A DNA stretch of 48,638 nt, taken from a virus. Made by a program: the position numbers and the translations under genes. Positions 1-8,210 of the stretch are shown piece by piece; position 1 is the stretch's first letter, and every line of letters begins with the position of its first letter. Location of the stretch: IMG/VR virus record IMGVR_UViG_3300049157_000025, positions 1 through 48,638 of that record; one strand, 5' to 3'. The notes beneath the pieces were generated by a model. The model was not told the origin of the DNA. It did no database searches and saw nothing but the letters and a program-made list of their open reading frames with translations.

Positions 1-609
1 CTCTGTGGTCTCTGGGGTGTCTTTTTTTTGAGGATTCTTCTGTCCATCTTTGATGAACTTTAATAAACTTCCAACACTTTTCTCCGACAAGCCAATTGCA
101 GCGGCAGTATTGTTCGGAGGATTTATTAGGTAAGGACATCCTACCCAGTCCCTCAGAGGATCTGTCTTACCTAACAGAGTCCACTGGGCCCATTTCCCTA
201 AACCTAGGATTACTTTTGCTTTGCTTAGACATAACTCCCTTTCCAATCTTGGCCAGCAACACTTTGTTGCTTTCTTCCACTCTTCGATAGTTAGTTCTTT
301 TTCCGGGCGACATTGCAGAGCGTTGTTTATATGTATCTTGTTCCTAGATATCCCGTGTTGAAATAAAATAGAGTCTAATTCCTTGCCGGATTCCCCTATA
401 AAATACTCCCCATTCCACTCCTCTTGCTTTCCTGGAGCTTCTCCTACGACAGCTAGATCGACTGGGTGTGTATAAAATTTTGCTGGCACCGCCGTGTTAC
501 AATCACCTAAAGGACAATTGTCACAGTCAGCGAAGTTTTCTCTTGGTCTGTAATCTGTGGCGGGCGATGGGTACTGGTTTACTACATGAACTTTTCTGAG
601 ACGCCGCAT
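1..609 (-). CDS. Uracil-DNA glycosylase-like protein (family 4 type), cut by window edge
   Basis: I translated 203 codons from the ATG at 609 down to position 1, where the frame is still open, so the C-terminus lies outside. The motif GEAPGKQEEWNG, followed by FIGESGKELD and NALQCRP, is the pattern of family 4/5 uracil-DNA glycosylases, which remove uracil from DNA. Cysteines in CDNCPLGDC near the N-terminus and in LQCRP and KCCWP could hold the family's 4Fe-4S cluster. Where family 4 enzymes have a His-Pro motif near the end, this protein seems to read YLINPPNN, so the catalytic His may be replaced by Asn. It is the last leftward early gene in view and lies beside recombination genes. Activity is uncertain; the fold assignment is fairly secure. 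Confidence 0.75.
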   Translation of the reverse strand, partial: MRRLRKVHVVNQYPSPATDYRPRENFADCDNCPLGDCNTAVPAKFYTHPVDLAVVGEAPGKQEEWNGEYFIGESGKELDSILFQHGISRNKIHINNALQCRPEKELTIEEWKKATKCCWPRLERELCLSKAKVILGLGKWAQWTLLGKTDPLRDWVGCPYLINPPNNTAAAIGLSEKSVGSLLKFIKDGQKNPQKKDTPETTE

Positions 610-630
610 TTATACAACCTTGTTTTAAGT

Positions 631-670
631 GCCCCACCCCCCTGAGTTGGTTAGTTCTAGGGGGTGGGGC
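631..670. promoter_or_regulatory. Strong intercistronic hairpin
   Basis: GCCCCACCCCC (631-641) and GGGGGTGGGGC (660-670) form a perfect 11-bp stem with an 18-nt loop. It lies between the leftward genes at 766-1458 and 1-609. No U-tract follows on either strand, so it is not a standard intrinsic terminator. An RNA-processing or mRNA-stabilising structure is more likely. Confidence 0.6.
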
Positions 671-765
671 TGCGCCCTCTACCGCTCGTCCGACAAACGG
701 GAGGCGCTTAGCTAACAAGCAGCAGGTCAGAGGAGAAGGGCCTACTACTTGCCAGCCTGGTAAAC

Positions 766-1458
766 TTAGAAGGGCGTCTTATTATTGTCTTTCTGAAACT
801 CCTCTGGCATCGCAACCCCAGACTCCATACAGTCCTTAGGGTCAACTTGCTCGAGATAGTTTCCTGTTCTATCCAAAGGAACTTCATCTCCTGGGAAAGG
901 CATAACCTTAACAAATTTACTATTGTCATCATGCCGAACAATACCCCAGAAAGGTTTACCACACATTTTTTGGAAGCCACCGCCTTCTCCAGACCTATCT
1001 TCTTGGTCTAAAGCGTCTGCAAAGTCCCCAGCTGCGTTTTCTGCTTCTAGAGCATATGTCTTCCACTCTGAGTCTTGGATTTCTTCGCCTTTGAAATAGT
1101 AAGGTTTTCCTCTTTTTTCTCTGTAAGGTTTACGGGGGCAGTCGTCAGGAAACACAGCAGAAGATAAGGGCTGCCATCGAGACATTGCCCACTTGCTAGG
1201 ATGATGACCAGCAAAGTCCTCATTGCAGATAGGAAGTTCAACCCATTGCATCAAGTTTGCGTTGCTGACTAAGGTTGACTCATCGTCAATGTTCTCTATA
1301 ATGCTGATTTGGATAGCAAGCTGAATTTCCCCAGGGTTCCTTACTTCAGGGCCCTCCTTCACTCTCCTCTCTAAGTCTATGATGACCATAGCGTGTAGAC
1401 CCTCTTTTACCTTCTGTTCTGAACTGTAGTGCTCGTTCAGTTTTCTGTTAAAAGCCAT
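766..1458 (-). CDS. Early protein of unknown function, candidate ssDNA-binding protein
   Basis: A 230-residue acidic protein with AGGAG upstream of its ATG. No family motif is certain. The middle has aromatic and charged stretches such as RGKPYYFKGEEI and PFWGIVRHDD, which would suit an OB-like beta fold. The last residues are NNKTPF, recalling the Pro-Phe tip of bacterial single-strand binding proteins. In many phages an SSB or a DUF669/DUF2815-type protein is encoded beside a Sak4-like ATPase, which is the situation here (next gene 1501-2427). The SSB role is inferred from position and the tail only. Confidence 0.55.
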   Translation of the reverse strand: MAFNRKLNEHYSSEQKVKEGLHAMVIIDLERRVKEGPEVRNPGEIQLAIQISIIENIDDESTLVSNANLMQWVELPICNEDFAGHHPSKWAMSRWQPLSSAVFPDDCPRKPYREKRGKPYYFKGEEIQDSEWKTYALEAENAAGDFADALDQEDRSGEGGGFQKMCGKPFWGIVRHDDNSKFVKVMPFPGDEVPLDRTGNYLEQVDPKDCMESGVAMPEEFQKDNNKTPF

Positions 1459-1500
1459 TGTTACTTTTTCTCCTGTGTTGTCATGTCCTTTTTAAGGACG

Positions 1501-2427
1501 TCACTTGCAAGCTTCTCGAACCTTTTCCAAAATTTTCCCTATGTCAGGGTCTTGTTTCCCCTCAAGAACAGACTCGAACCTGTTTTTCCCAAGTTGCTCA
1601 CTGTAGGTTGCCGGATAAATAAACCTCCCTTTTTGCGTTTTAACACACACAAGTTGAAGGCTGCATGTCCGTAGGTAAGAAAGTAGACTGTTTCCGGTAA
1701 TTGCCGGTACCAATGTTACGTTTTGATCTCCCATCTTCAACAATAGTTGCTTCTTTTCCATCGCCTTTTTCGAGACTATATCGACTTTGTTTGGTGGAGG
1801 CGAAATATCCTTTTGATGAAATAAGAAGATGTTAGACACATGGTTTGGCACACACAGAACTGTGTTTCTATATTCTTGGTGCACCCTTTTCATCTTGCCA
1901 TATGTACGCTGACCATCTATAAACACCTCGCCTGTGATCTTGTCACGAGATAGCTCTGCGTTCTCCATCCTAAAGCAGAAAGATTCAAGCAAATCATCCA
2001 TCTCTGTGATTGTGTCGTGCACAACGACTCTAATCTCAGGATGCTTCTTTACCATAGCGACAATACCATCGGCCACATCCGCCATTGTGTTAAACACGTC
2101 ACCTTTGTTTTTAAACAGCAGGTCTCGGAAGTGCAAAATAAAACCTGGCCTGATTCTAAACGGATGAACGCAGCTAGACCCTTCGTTGTCAATCTCTATT
2201 TGAAGTAAATCCTTCAAGAAAAGCTTCTTGCCTGTCTTTTTGTAGTTCTCGAGATGAGCTTCCATGTCTCTAGGCCAATATTTGGAAGCTTTGAAAGCTG
2301 AAGTTGTCTTCCCAACCCCCGGGTGACCATGAGCGTTGATAGTGAAACTGCCTTCTTTGAGTTGGGAACTACCTTCTCCTAAAATATCGAATAGCTCCGT
2401 TAGGTCACGTTTATTCGGCAATGCCAT
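1501..2427 (-). CDS. Sak4-like RecA-fold ATPase (AAA_24 type)
   Basis: A 308-residue ATPase with Walker A GHPGVGKTT at residues 34-42 and a Walker B-like IRVVVHDTITE at 132-142. Small phage ATPases of this layout (AAA_24, Sak4) are RecA-core proteins that promote single-strand annealing together with an SSB. It lies next to a Cas4-like nuclease and a candidate SSB, which fits a phage recombination and recombination-dependent replication module. The start is supported by a strong Shine-Dalgarno site (2433-2444). An inverted repeat lies just upstream (2450-2488). An oligomeric helicase-loader role cannot be excluded. Confidence 0.75.
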   Translation of the reverse strand: MALPNKRDLTELFDILGEGSSQLKEGSFTINAHGHPGVGKTTSAFKASKYWPRDMEAHLENYKKTGKKLFLKDLLQIEIDNEGSSCVHPFRIRPGFILHFRDLLFKNKGDVFNTMADVADGIVAMVKKHPEIRVVVHDTITEMDDLLESFCFRMENAELSRDKITGEVFIDGQRTYGKMKRVHQEYRNTVLCVPNHVSNIFLFHQKDISPPPNKVDIVSKKAMEKKQLLLKMGDQNVTLVPAITGNSLLSYLRTCSLQLVCVKTQKGRFIYPATYSEQLGKNRFESVLEGKQDPDIGKILEKVREACK

Positions 2428-2432
2428 CAGAT

Positions 2433-2444
2433 TTTCTCCTCTTG
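2433..2444 (-). promoter_or_regulatory. Extended ribosome-binding leader CAAGAGGAGAAA
   Basis: The 12-mer CAAGAGGAGAAA precedes the ATG at 2427 and recurs exactly before the genes at 6118 and 9502. In each case an AT-rich TATA-like stretch lies just upstream. It carries the Shine-Dalgarno core and may be part of a shared early-gene leader. Confidence 0.6.
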
Positions 2445-2449
2445 CTTTT

Positions 2450-2488
2450 ATATAAACCGTCCGACTGCTTGTAGCAAGAGGTTTATAT
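2450..2488. promoter_or_regulatory. Inverted repeat upstream of the Sak4-like gene
   Basis: ATATAAACC (2450-2458) is the inverse complement of GGTTTATAT (2480-2488), with a further CTTG-TAG-CAAG hairpin between the arms. It sits directly upstream of the leader of the 1501-2427 gene. It could be an operator or a 5'-UTR hairpin; nothing in the sequence decides between these. Confidence 0.45.
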
Positions 2489-2564
2489 CTCTCTCCGCAA
2501 AATTTCTGCTAGGTTTTCGTCGCTTGTGTAGTCTTGTATTTTCAATATGAGGTCACACACCCTG

Positions 2565-3425
2565 TTAATACCTTGTACATAGTCCAGACTTTAGAAACTC
2601 GCACGTCTTATTAAAGGAGAAACACCTATCAGGGTTAGCTTCAAAAGGTGGCTTGTGCCCCTTAAGAACCCTTAGGGCCTTTGCAGATGTTGCTTTTACC
2701 ATCTCTGTATCCCCTATTCTAGGTAAGTCAAGAAGCACGTGCTCTATTTTAGGCACTTTCGTCTTTGTTATTACAACAATAACCATCCCCTTTAGCGGTT
2801 TATCTGGGTAGGCCGCATTCCATGCCATCATATAATACTTTGGCTGCAGGTCATGCTCATAACGCTCTATAGCTATGTTGTTAAGCCAAGATACTGTCTT
2901 CCAATCCCATGCGTAGTATCCAGGCCCTCTTAAATTTAATGCGCATTTATTTCTAATATGCTCTATGTCCTCATCGTCTACTTCTGTTACCAGGTCTAAC
3001 CTTGCTGTGTACCCAGGAAATCCTACGGCTTCTCCTGCTGCTCCACCAATCACGTTATCATCGATAAGGTGTTCTACAGACTCTACTCGACCAAGATCTG
3101 TTGGTTTGTACTTAGCCTGGTAAGCAACGAACAGCCTTTGAGCCTCCAACCGGTCTTTGTCCTCCTCATCTATAGGAATGTTTGCAAACTTAACCCTAGA
3201 AGGAGGCATAAATCTGTCTTGCCCTTTGTGATACATCTCCATGAAAGCATGGAAAATGCTCCCCACCCTAAGAGGACCACTTTTACCAACCCCATCTGGA
3301 AACTTCTTAGACAAGAAATACCTTCTCTGGCAGCCATTTGCTAGCTGCCGGATTCCAGACTGCCCATTGGAAGTTCCAGTTCCTAATAGTGTATGGATGT
3401 AGGGCTTTAGTGTTGCTTCTACCAT
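2565..3425 (-). CDS. Cas4/RecB-like PD-(D/E)XK nuclease with Fe-S cysteines
   Basis: A 286-residue nuclease. Visible motifs in order are C32 in NGCQRRYF, H59 in GSIFHAFME, D144 in TARLDLV, D174-W175-K176 in YAWDWKT and Q194xxY197. The C-terminal cysteines are C268, C275 and C283. The order Cys, His, Asp, DxK, QxxxY, three Cys is that of Cas4/AddB-type exonucleases with a 4Fe-4S cluster. These enzymes process DNA ends to make single strands, which fits pairing with the Sak4-like ATPase next door. No cas1/cas2 or CRISPR array is present, so this is a phage recombination nuclease rather than part of an adaptation module. All key residues appear intact. Confidence 0.85.
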   Translation of the reverse strand: MVEATLKPYIHTLLGTGTSNGQSGIRQLANGCQRRYFLSKKFPDGVGKSGPLRVGSIFHAFMEMYHKGQDRFMPPSRVKFANIPIDEEDKDRLEAQRLFVAYQAKYKPTDLGRVESVEHLIDDNVIGGAAGEAVGFPGYTARLDLVTEVDDEDIEHIRNKCALNLRGPGYYAWDWKTVSWLNNIAIERYEHDLQPKYYMMAWNAAYPDKPLKGMVIVVITKTKVPKIEHVLLDLPRIGDTEMVKATSAKALRVLKGHKPPFEANPDRCFSFNKTCEFLKSGLCTRY

Positions 3426-3434
3426 ATAACAACC

Positions 3435-3713
3435 TCATCTAGATCCTGTAAAGTTGCAAATAATACCATCGATAGGATCAGCTTTCTCTTTGTCCACCTT
3501 TACAGAGAATTCCCCACCCAACTTCTCACACCCTTCTTTTTCCTTTAGAAGCTGCCTTTTTGTTTCTTCTTTGAGTACTAGCCCCCCTACCAAGTTGCCG
3601 TTGGACATTCCATGACCACAAGACGCTAAAATTACAAGCAGCAAGGCAAACAATAGAGATATGGCTATAGCGCCAAAAACAAAACCCATTTCGAAATCTT
3701 CACGACCTTTCAT
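3435..3713 (-). CDS. Small membrane protein or lipoprotein
   Basis: Two starts are possible. I prefer the ATG at 3713 because AGGAG lies seven bases upstream of it. The ATG at 3749 lacks a well-placed site. The 92-residue product has one strongly hydrophobic segment (about residues 9-31) ending in LASC, which fits a lipobox, so it may be a lipoprotein anchored at Cys32. The rest is charged, with three further cysteines. I recognise no family. It sits between the helicase and nuclease genes, and its role is unknown. Confidence 0.65.
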   Translation of the reverse strand: MKGREDFEMGFVFGAIAISLLFALLLVILASCGHGMSNGNLVGGLVLKEETKRQLLKEKEGCEKLGGEFSVKVDKEKADPIDGIICNFTGSR

Positions 3714-3759
3714 TAAAGTCTCCTTTTTCCAAATGTGGCTTTCGAACATATCACTCGTC

Positions 3760-5373
3760 TCACACTAAAGCACGCATCCTAGAGAAAAAGTCTTCTTCAG
3801 TCTCTTTTGGGCCTGTTAAAATTTCCCTGAGAGTGTCTTCGCTTGTCCCTTCTTTCATAATTTGAGAAAACTGCTCGATTTTTGGTTGCAGGTTGTCCAT
3901 TAAGAGATCGTCTAGTGTGCCCACAAGAAGCAAAAACGCGATCGTTACAGGCTTCAAACTACTAAGACGGTAGAACCTTCCCATTGCCTGTGTTACGTCA
4001 ACCGGCCTATAGGATAGCTCAACGAAAATTGCAGTTCCATACCCTGCCAAAGCATCCACACCCACCCCTATACTTTTCATCGAACATGTCAGTAAGTGAC
4101 TATCCTGTTTCAGACTGTTCTTGATTATCTCATGTCGTCTTTTCTCTGGAATTTGTCCTGTGATGCAGCTGGTCTCTAAACCCATCTTTTGTAGCAGCTT
4201 CTGCAGTTTCTTAGCTGTCGCTATGTGGTACGTAAGGGCGCAAACATGGCTTTGTCCAGTGTTCTTGATCCACTCAGCCGCCTCTTTTACCCTGCGGTCT
4301 GTGTATCTGGATAGATACTCTCCGTAACTGACTTTTGCTAGATCAAGGCTTTCAAGCCGGTCTTCTTTTTTAAACGGAACTTCGACTCTTGTCGTTGTAA
4401 GAGGTGGTAAAAGGTGCTCTACCTCTTTTTTGGTCACTCGTATAGAAACAGATGAAATCCTGTGCTTCAACTCTTCAAGAGTATCCTCCCTTAAATCTCC
4501 TACGGATAGTCCGCCATATTCTCCTTTAACACAGTGGTGGTATCTTTGGGTGAACTTCCATTTTCCTCCAAAGCGTCCCGGCCATATAGCATTCACTTGT
4601 GGGGCTAGCTGGGGCACCCGGTCAGGTACTGGGGTCCCTGTCAGACCTAATGTAATTGCACCTTCATTTTTATTCCTAATTCCTAGCCAAACAATACTTC
4701 TTTCGGAATTAGGGTTGGCCAATAGGTGACATTCGTCTGCAACTAAAACGTCCCAATTATCCCCTTCCGAATTTGAAAAATATTTCATGAGTTCGTAGGA
4801 AGTTACCACGTAGGTAGGTTTCTTTGGGCATACGTCTGCCTTCATCTCTCCCACAAGCTTCAAGGCATCAGATCCTCTTCTGATGATATGGACTACACAA
4901 TCTCTGTCATCCCACTTCGGTATTTCATCTTCCCACGTCCCTCTTGCGGACCCTTCTGTAACAACCAGACAGTTACCGGATTCAACAAAACATCGGAAGG
5001 TGTTAATAGCGACCAAACACTTTCCAAGACCTAAGTCAAAGTTGACCAATAAACTCTTTTCTCTTGAAATCCTGTCGAGAGCCTCCCTCTGATAAGGATG
5101 TATGCTCTTATGTAGAGATCTGAGAAAAGGTAGAGGACCTGAGAATTGATCGTCCTCTTTATTTCTGTTATCTTGAACTCCGTAACCTAGTTTAGCCGAT
5201 TCCTTTTTAAGAAAGTCAAAAGCTTCATTTGGGGACAACCAGAACCTCTTTCCATACTCGTCTCCTGCATATCTACACCCTGGGTATTTCTTGTAAGACT
5301 CTACGGCCTCCTTTGACCAAGGAAATGTAAAAACGCACATTCCTGGGTTTTCGCTTGTGTAAATTTTCAACAT
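3760..5373 (-). CDS. SNF2-like superfamily 2 DNA helicase/translocase
   Basis: A 537-residue protein with the full SF2 motif set: Q-like HPYQREALD (92-100), motif I DLGLGKC (113-119), Ia near VVTEGSARGTW (137-147), II DECH (213-216), III LTGTP (244-248), V SIGVGVD (434-440) and VI QAMGRFYR (462-469). The order and spacing match SNF2-like phage helicases that remodel or unwind DNA during replication and recombination. The Walker A motif has Cys119 where Thr or Ser normally coordinates magnesium, which is unusual. It lies in the leftward early block between the nuclease and the 5384-6118 gene. Confidence 0.9.
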   Translation of the reverse strand: MLKIYTSENPGMCVFTFPWSKEAVESYKKYPGCRYAGDEYGKRFWLSPNEAFDFLKKESAKLGYGVQDNRNKEDDQFSGPLPFLRSLHKSIHPYQREALDRISREKSLLVNFDLGLGKCLVAINTFRCFVESGNCLVVTEGSARGTWEDEIPKWDDRDCVVHIIRRGSDALKLVGEMKADVCPKKPTYVVTSYELMKYFSNSEGDNWDVLVADECHLLANPNSERSIVWLGIRNKNEGAITLGLTGTPVPDRVPQLAPQVNAIWPGRFGGKWKFTQRYHHCVKGEYGGLSVGDLREDTLEELKHRISSVSIRVTKKEVEHLLPPLTTTRVEVPFKKEDRLESLDLAKVSYGEYLSRYTDRRVKEAAEWIKNTGQSHVCALTYHIATAKKLQKLLQKMGLETSCITGQIPEKRRHEIIKNSLKQDSHLLTCSMKSIGVGVDALAGYGTAIFVELSYRPVDVTQAMGRFYRLSSLKPVTIAFLLLVGTLDDLLMDNLQPKIEQFSQIMKEGTSEDTLREILTGPKETEEDFFSRMRALV

Positions 5374-5383
5374 TTTAGCTTAC

Positions 5384-6118
5384 CTACAAAGGAGTCTTTT
5401 TAACATTAGCCCTGTGTTGTTTTATGACTCTAATCGCCCCTTCTAAAGTCTCCTCGGCCCCCAATCCCTGAGCTTTTACAATTGAGTCTATTAGTTCTTC
5501 GTTTGGTATTTTCTTCCAGAACTTCTCAGGTAGCTTTTTCTTGTTTACATAGGTCCATACTCGTTTTCCTACTATATAGAGCCCCTCTACAGGAGGTCCA
5601 CATTGGGTAGCATCTGCGACGTCAATTAGGGTACGTACCAAAGGCTCATTACCGGCCGCTTTTGCGTATACTGCTTCTTTCTTAGCTTCCTTCCTTGACT
5701 CCTCGCCATGTTTGTCAAGGTATTCCCCTATCTCATCTCTAAGATATCTTTCCAGTTCTAGACAGGGTTTGTTAATCTTTCGAAACTGACTTTCTATTCG
5801 GCGGACCGCCTCTTTCAGAGGCGCCAAGAAAAACTTTCGCTGCTCCTCCAAAGATCTCTTTATGTTTACTGTTCTACAAAGGACTCTACCAGCTTCGCCA
5901 TAAGACCTATCGTTCGTTACCGCTAGTTTTCCAACCTTCATCGAAATAATGTCCTCATGTACAGGACTTACTTGAGGTTCGAACCTTTGCAGCTGTTCGG
6001 CTACTTGCTCTTTTGAAGGGACTGCATGCAGGTTTTCTTTCCCAGCCTTGTAAGCTTCATACTCCGTAGACGAGTATCTAGGGCTCCGCCTTACGCTTTT
6101 TCTTTTTCCTTCGGACAT
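5384..6118 (-). CDS. Coiled-coil phage protein often found with recombination genes
   Basis: A 244-residue basic protein. Residues about 85-165 form a charged helical stretch with the pattern of the phage family that carries EERKxxxxPLKEAxxxIxxxF helices. Residues about 180-240 include VWTYVNKKKLPEKF and a final EGAIRV, like the C-terminal domain seen in the same family. Such proteins are commonly encoded beside recombinases or Sak4-like ATPases; their function is not known to me. The ATG at 6118 has the strong CAAGAGGAGAAA leader. Confidence 0.7.
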   Translation of the reverse strand: MSEGKRKSVRRSPRYSSTEYEAYKAGKENLHAVPSKEQVAEQLQRFEPQVSPVHEDIISMKVGKLAVTNDRSYGEAGRVLCRTVNIKRSLEEQRKFFLAPLKEAVRRIESQFRKINKPCLELERYLRDEIGEYLDKHGEESRKEAKKEAVYAKAAGNEPLVRTLIDVADATQCGPPVEGLYIVGKRVWTYVNKKKLPEKFWKKIPNEELIDSIVKAQGLGAEETLEGAIRVIKQHRANVKKTPL

Positions 6119-6122
6119 TTTT

Positions 6123-6134
6123 TTTCTCCTCTTG
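6123..6134 (-). promoter_or_regulatory. Extended ribosome-binding leader CAAGAGGAGAAA
   Basis: Second exact copy of the 12-mer, before the ATG at 6118, with TATAAAA-like sequence just upstream. Confidence 0.6.
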
Positions 6135-6209
6135 TTTTTATATTTCTAATACACACCAGGATTTCTGACAACAGTTTTTAACTTCCGTACAGAAGCTTAT
6201 TCGCCATTT

Positions 6210-7268
6210 TCAAAGCACCTTTACTGCTTTCGAACCTTTTAACTTGATAAACCCGCGACTCTTAAGCTTTGTCCTTATCCTGCCTGCTGCCTTAGGGTCT
6301 ACATCCCACAACTTTGCTAGCTCAGTTTGGGTGTAAGGGACATTGTCCTCTAAAAACTCTGCTAACCTTTCCAGCTCTTCCATGCTCTCCTTGTCTTTCT
6401 CTTCATCTGTAACGTATCTGAAGCTCAAGGAATGCAGATATTCTTCTTCAAAATCCTCCTCGTCTTCCGTTTTTATGATCCTTTTCCTATTATCAAAGGT
6501 CCATAGCATATCCCCTGGCGGCGGGACTTGGCCTCTACCCTCAAAAATAACCCTGGGAGGCTGTGCGTCATCTTTGTATTTTCTCAAGGCTATATGGAAG
6601 TCCATTACCCCAGGTAGTACATTGGACCCTCTTATCTGACTGCTCACAGAGAAGTCTGGATTTTCCCCGCGACCTCTATTCAAATGGACTAGGAGTAGAA
6701 CGGCGCAGTTCATTCTTTGCAGACCCTGCACCACGTTTACTATTGGTTTTAATTCTTCTGGTTGGTTTTCGTTAACATCATGAAGATAGAAAAAAGTGTC
6801 CAATATAACCAACACTGGCTCTTGAAGCTTTATTGCTCTTGTGATTGCTTTCACATGGCGCTCATCGTCCAGCTTGGTGCCTTGAAGGTAGTTGAAGCGG
6901 ACGTTGGGGGAAGGCTCCTCGACTCCCAACCCTCTTGTTGTTGCCCACACCCTATCTAAAACTTCTCTGTGTGGCATCTCCCCCAAAATGTACAACACTC
7001 CTCCTTTTTTTATGGCGTGCATTGAAGTGGTCTTCAGCCCTTCCGCTACGCACATAGCCAGCTGGAAAGCCAACAAAGACTTTCCTGCCCTTTTCTCGTG
7101 ACCTGACAGAATTGTGATACCTTGGGCTGGAAGCCATGCCTTCACAAGCCAATGATACCTAGGAGCGGGTTCCTTTACCCAACTTTTCCAGCTAGGAGCA
7201 TACTTTTCTAAGAACTCCTCATCACTTAGGTCTGAAAACTTGGCGGCGTTTCTTTTCAGACGTGCCAC
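6210..7268 (-). CDS. RepA/DnaB-like RecA-fold helicase ATPase (AAA_25) with winged helix
   Basis: A 352-residue protein. Walker A is GHEKRAGKS (56-64), a catalytic Glu lies in ILGEM (97), Walker B is VLVILDTF (152-159) and the sensor His is in LLLVHLN (195). This is the AAA_25 layout of RepA-type hexameric helicases. The last 50 residues (YTQTELAKLWDVD onward) look like a winged helix-turn-helix. It is the best candidate for the replicative helicase of the phage. No primase domain is visible in it and none was found nearby, so priming is probably encoded outside the window or taken from the host. Confidence 0.85.
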   Translation of the reverse strand: MARLKRNAAKFSDLSDEEFLEKYAPSWKSWVKEPAPRYHWLVKAWLPAQGITILSGHEKRAGKSLLAFQLAMCVAEGLKTTSMHAIKKGGVLYILGEMPHREVLDRVWATTRGLGVEEPSPNVRFNYLQGTKLDDERHVKAITRAIKLQEPVLVILDTFFYLHDVNENQPEELKPIVNVVQGLQRMNCAVLLLVHLNRGRGENPDFSVSSQIRGSNVLPGVMDFHIALRKYKDDAQPPRVIFEGRGQVPPPGDMLWTFDNRKRIIKTEDEEDFEEEYLHSLSFRYVTDEEKDKESMEELERLAEFLEDNVPYTQTELAKLWDVDPKAAGRIRTKLKSRGFIKLKGSKAVKVL

Positions 7269-7276
7269 ATAGACAC

Positions 7277-7516
7277 CTACTTGACTTTTTCTTTGGTGTA
7301 TTTCTCTTTAGCTCTCAAGATCTCTCCTCTACCTCTTAGCAAGTCGTTGGCTACCCTAATGGTACCATCCCCTAGATCTTCGACTTTGTTCTCTGGCAGC
7401 TTTATGGTTTCTCCATACATGTTTACAAGGATAATTTTAGTCCCATCTGTTGCTTCTCTCCACGTTTCCAAGATTTCTCCAAGAATCCGCGTTCCTGTCC
7501 AGTTGGCTTTGCTCAT
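7277..7516 (-). CDS. Small early protein of unknown function
   Basis: A 79-residue basic protein starting at 7516 and ending nine bases before the AAA_25 helicase start, so the two are probably co-transcribed. The middle (TKIILVNMYGETIKLP) predicts a small beta-rich core, followed by a charged helix rich in Lys and Glu. It has no cysteines or membrane segment. I recognise no family. Confidence 0.65.
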   Translation of the reverse strand: MSKANWTGTRILGEILETWREATDGTKIILVNMYGETIKLPENKVEDLGDGTIRVANDLLRGRGEILRAKEKYTKEKVK

Positions 7517-7572
7517 AGCTCTAGACCTTTACAACCATGTTTTTGTTTAATAATATGACATTACTATGCGTT

Positions 7573-7875
7573 TCAGCCTGTCTTGCGGGACTTTGGTGCC
7601 TGCTTTCTCTTGGCGATGCTCTTGCGGGGTTGAGTATTCTTCTCCCGCCGAACAGCTTCGCAAGGTAGGCAAGTGTCCGTTTTGTGGGAGGGTGTGGGAG
7701 CTGGATGCAGAAGACCAAGAATCCTCAAAATTTGCCGCGCAACAAAACAAGGTTGGCACTGACAACTCTTAGGATGAGCCCCACAGCCCGCTCCTTCATG
7801 TACCCAAGCTGTAGCTAGTGTTACAAAGTCTTTACAATGTAAAGGCTCTAGAATCTCTTCCTTCTCTTTTTCCAT
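7573..7875 (-). CDS. Small cysteine-rich early protein
   Basis: A 100-residue protein whose ATG at 7875 follows the stop of the 7877-8113 gene by one base, with AAGG upstream, which argues for translational coupling. Cysteines in GCGAHPKSCQCQPC and in TCLPCE could bind zinc. The C-terminus is strongly basic. The opposite strand also has an open frame (7566-7772) with CSCG and CPFCG. I prefer the leftward one because of the coupling and the direction of its neighbours. Confidence 0.55.
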   Translation of the reverse strand: MEKEKEEILEPLHCKDFVTLATAWVHEGAGCGAHPKSCQCQPCFVARQILRILGLLHPAPTPSHKTDTCLPCEAVRREKNTQPRKSIAKRKQAPKSRKTG

Positions 7876-7876
7876 G

Positions 7877-8113
7877 TTAAACCTTAAAAACCTTCTCACT
7901 ATTAGATACTAGCTTCCCAAGACGTGCGTAGAAAGCTTTGTTGTATATTTTCCACATTTCTCCCCAGAGCCCATACATTAATTCACGCAGGTCCCTTTCG
8001 CAACACTCTTCTCTGTACTCAATAGTGCTTTTTTTGGTAGTGTCGTTCCACTTTTCTGCGGCTAGAGTAGCCATGTCTATGACCTCTTCCTTTGTGAAAA
8101 CTCTTTGTTCCAT
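7877..8113 (-). CDS. Small helical early protein
   Basis: A 78-residue protein. The frame is open further upstream to 8245, but the ATG at 8113 has GAGGAG at good spacing, so I chose it. The sequence is mostly helical and charged, with ECCERDLRELMYGLW in the middle. I recognise no family. Its stop lies one base before the start of the next gene. Confidence 0.65.
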   Translation of the reverse strand: MEQRVFTKEEVIDMATLAAEKWNDTTKKSTIEYREECCERDLRELMYGLWGEMWKIYNKAFYARLGKLVSNSEKVFKV

Positions 8114-8210
8114 AATTTTCTCCTCTTTTTTGCTTGGCGAGATCAGTATTATCCCCGGTCGGCTCAATGTCACCGTCATGGATTTGGATTCGTAGGGTTC
8201 TGATATCTTA

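Noticed and set aside
527-718. Leftward frame of 63 codons at the end of the early block
   Set aside because: It runs through the GC hairpin and overlaps the glycosylase-like gene in another frame, and the translation looks like a shadow.
2483-2560. Leftward 25-codon frame from GTG (MCDLILKIQDYTSDENL)
   Set aside because: The peptide looks plausible, but it is very short and its ribosome-binding site is too close to the start codon.
2565-3425. Cas4 as part of a CRISPR adaptation module
   Set aside because: There is no cas1, cas2 or repeat-spacer array nearby. The context is a phage recombination module.
7566-7772. Rightward zinc-ribbon-like frame (CSCG, CPFCG)
   Set aside because: It has no Shine-Dalgarno site and lies against the transcription direction. 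The leftward frame is coupled to its neighbour.
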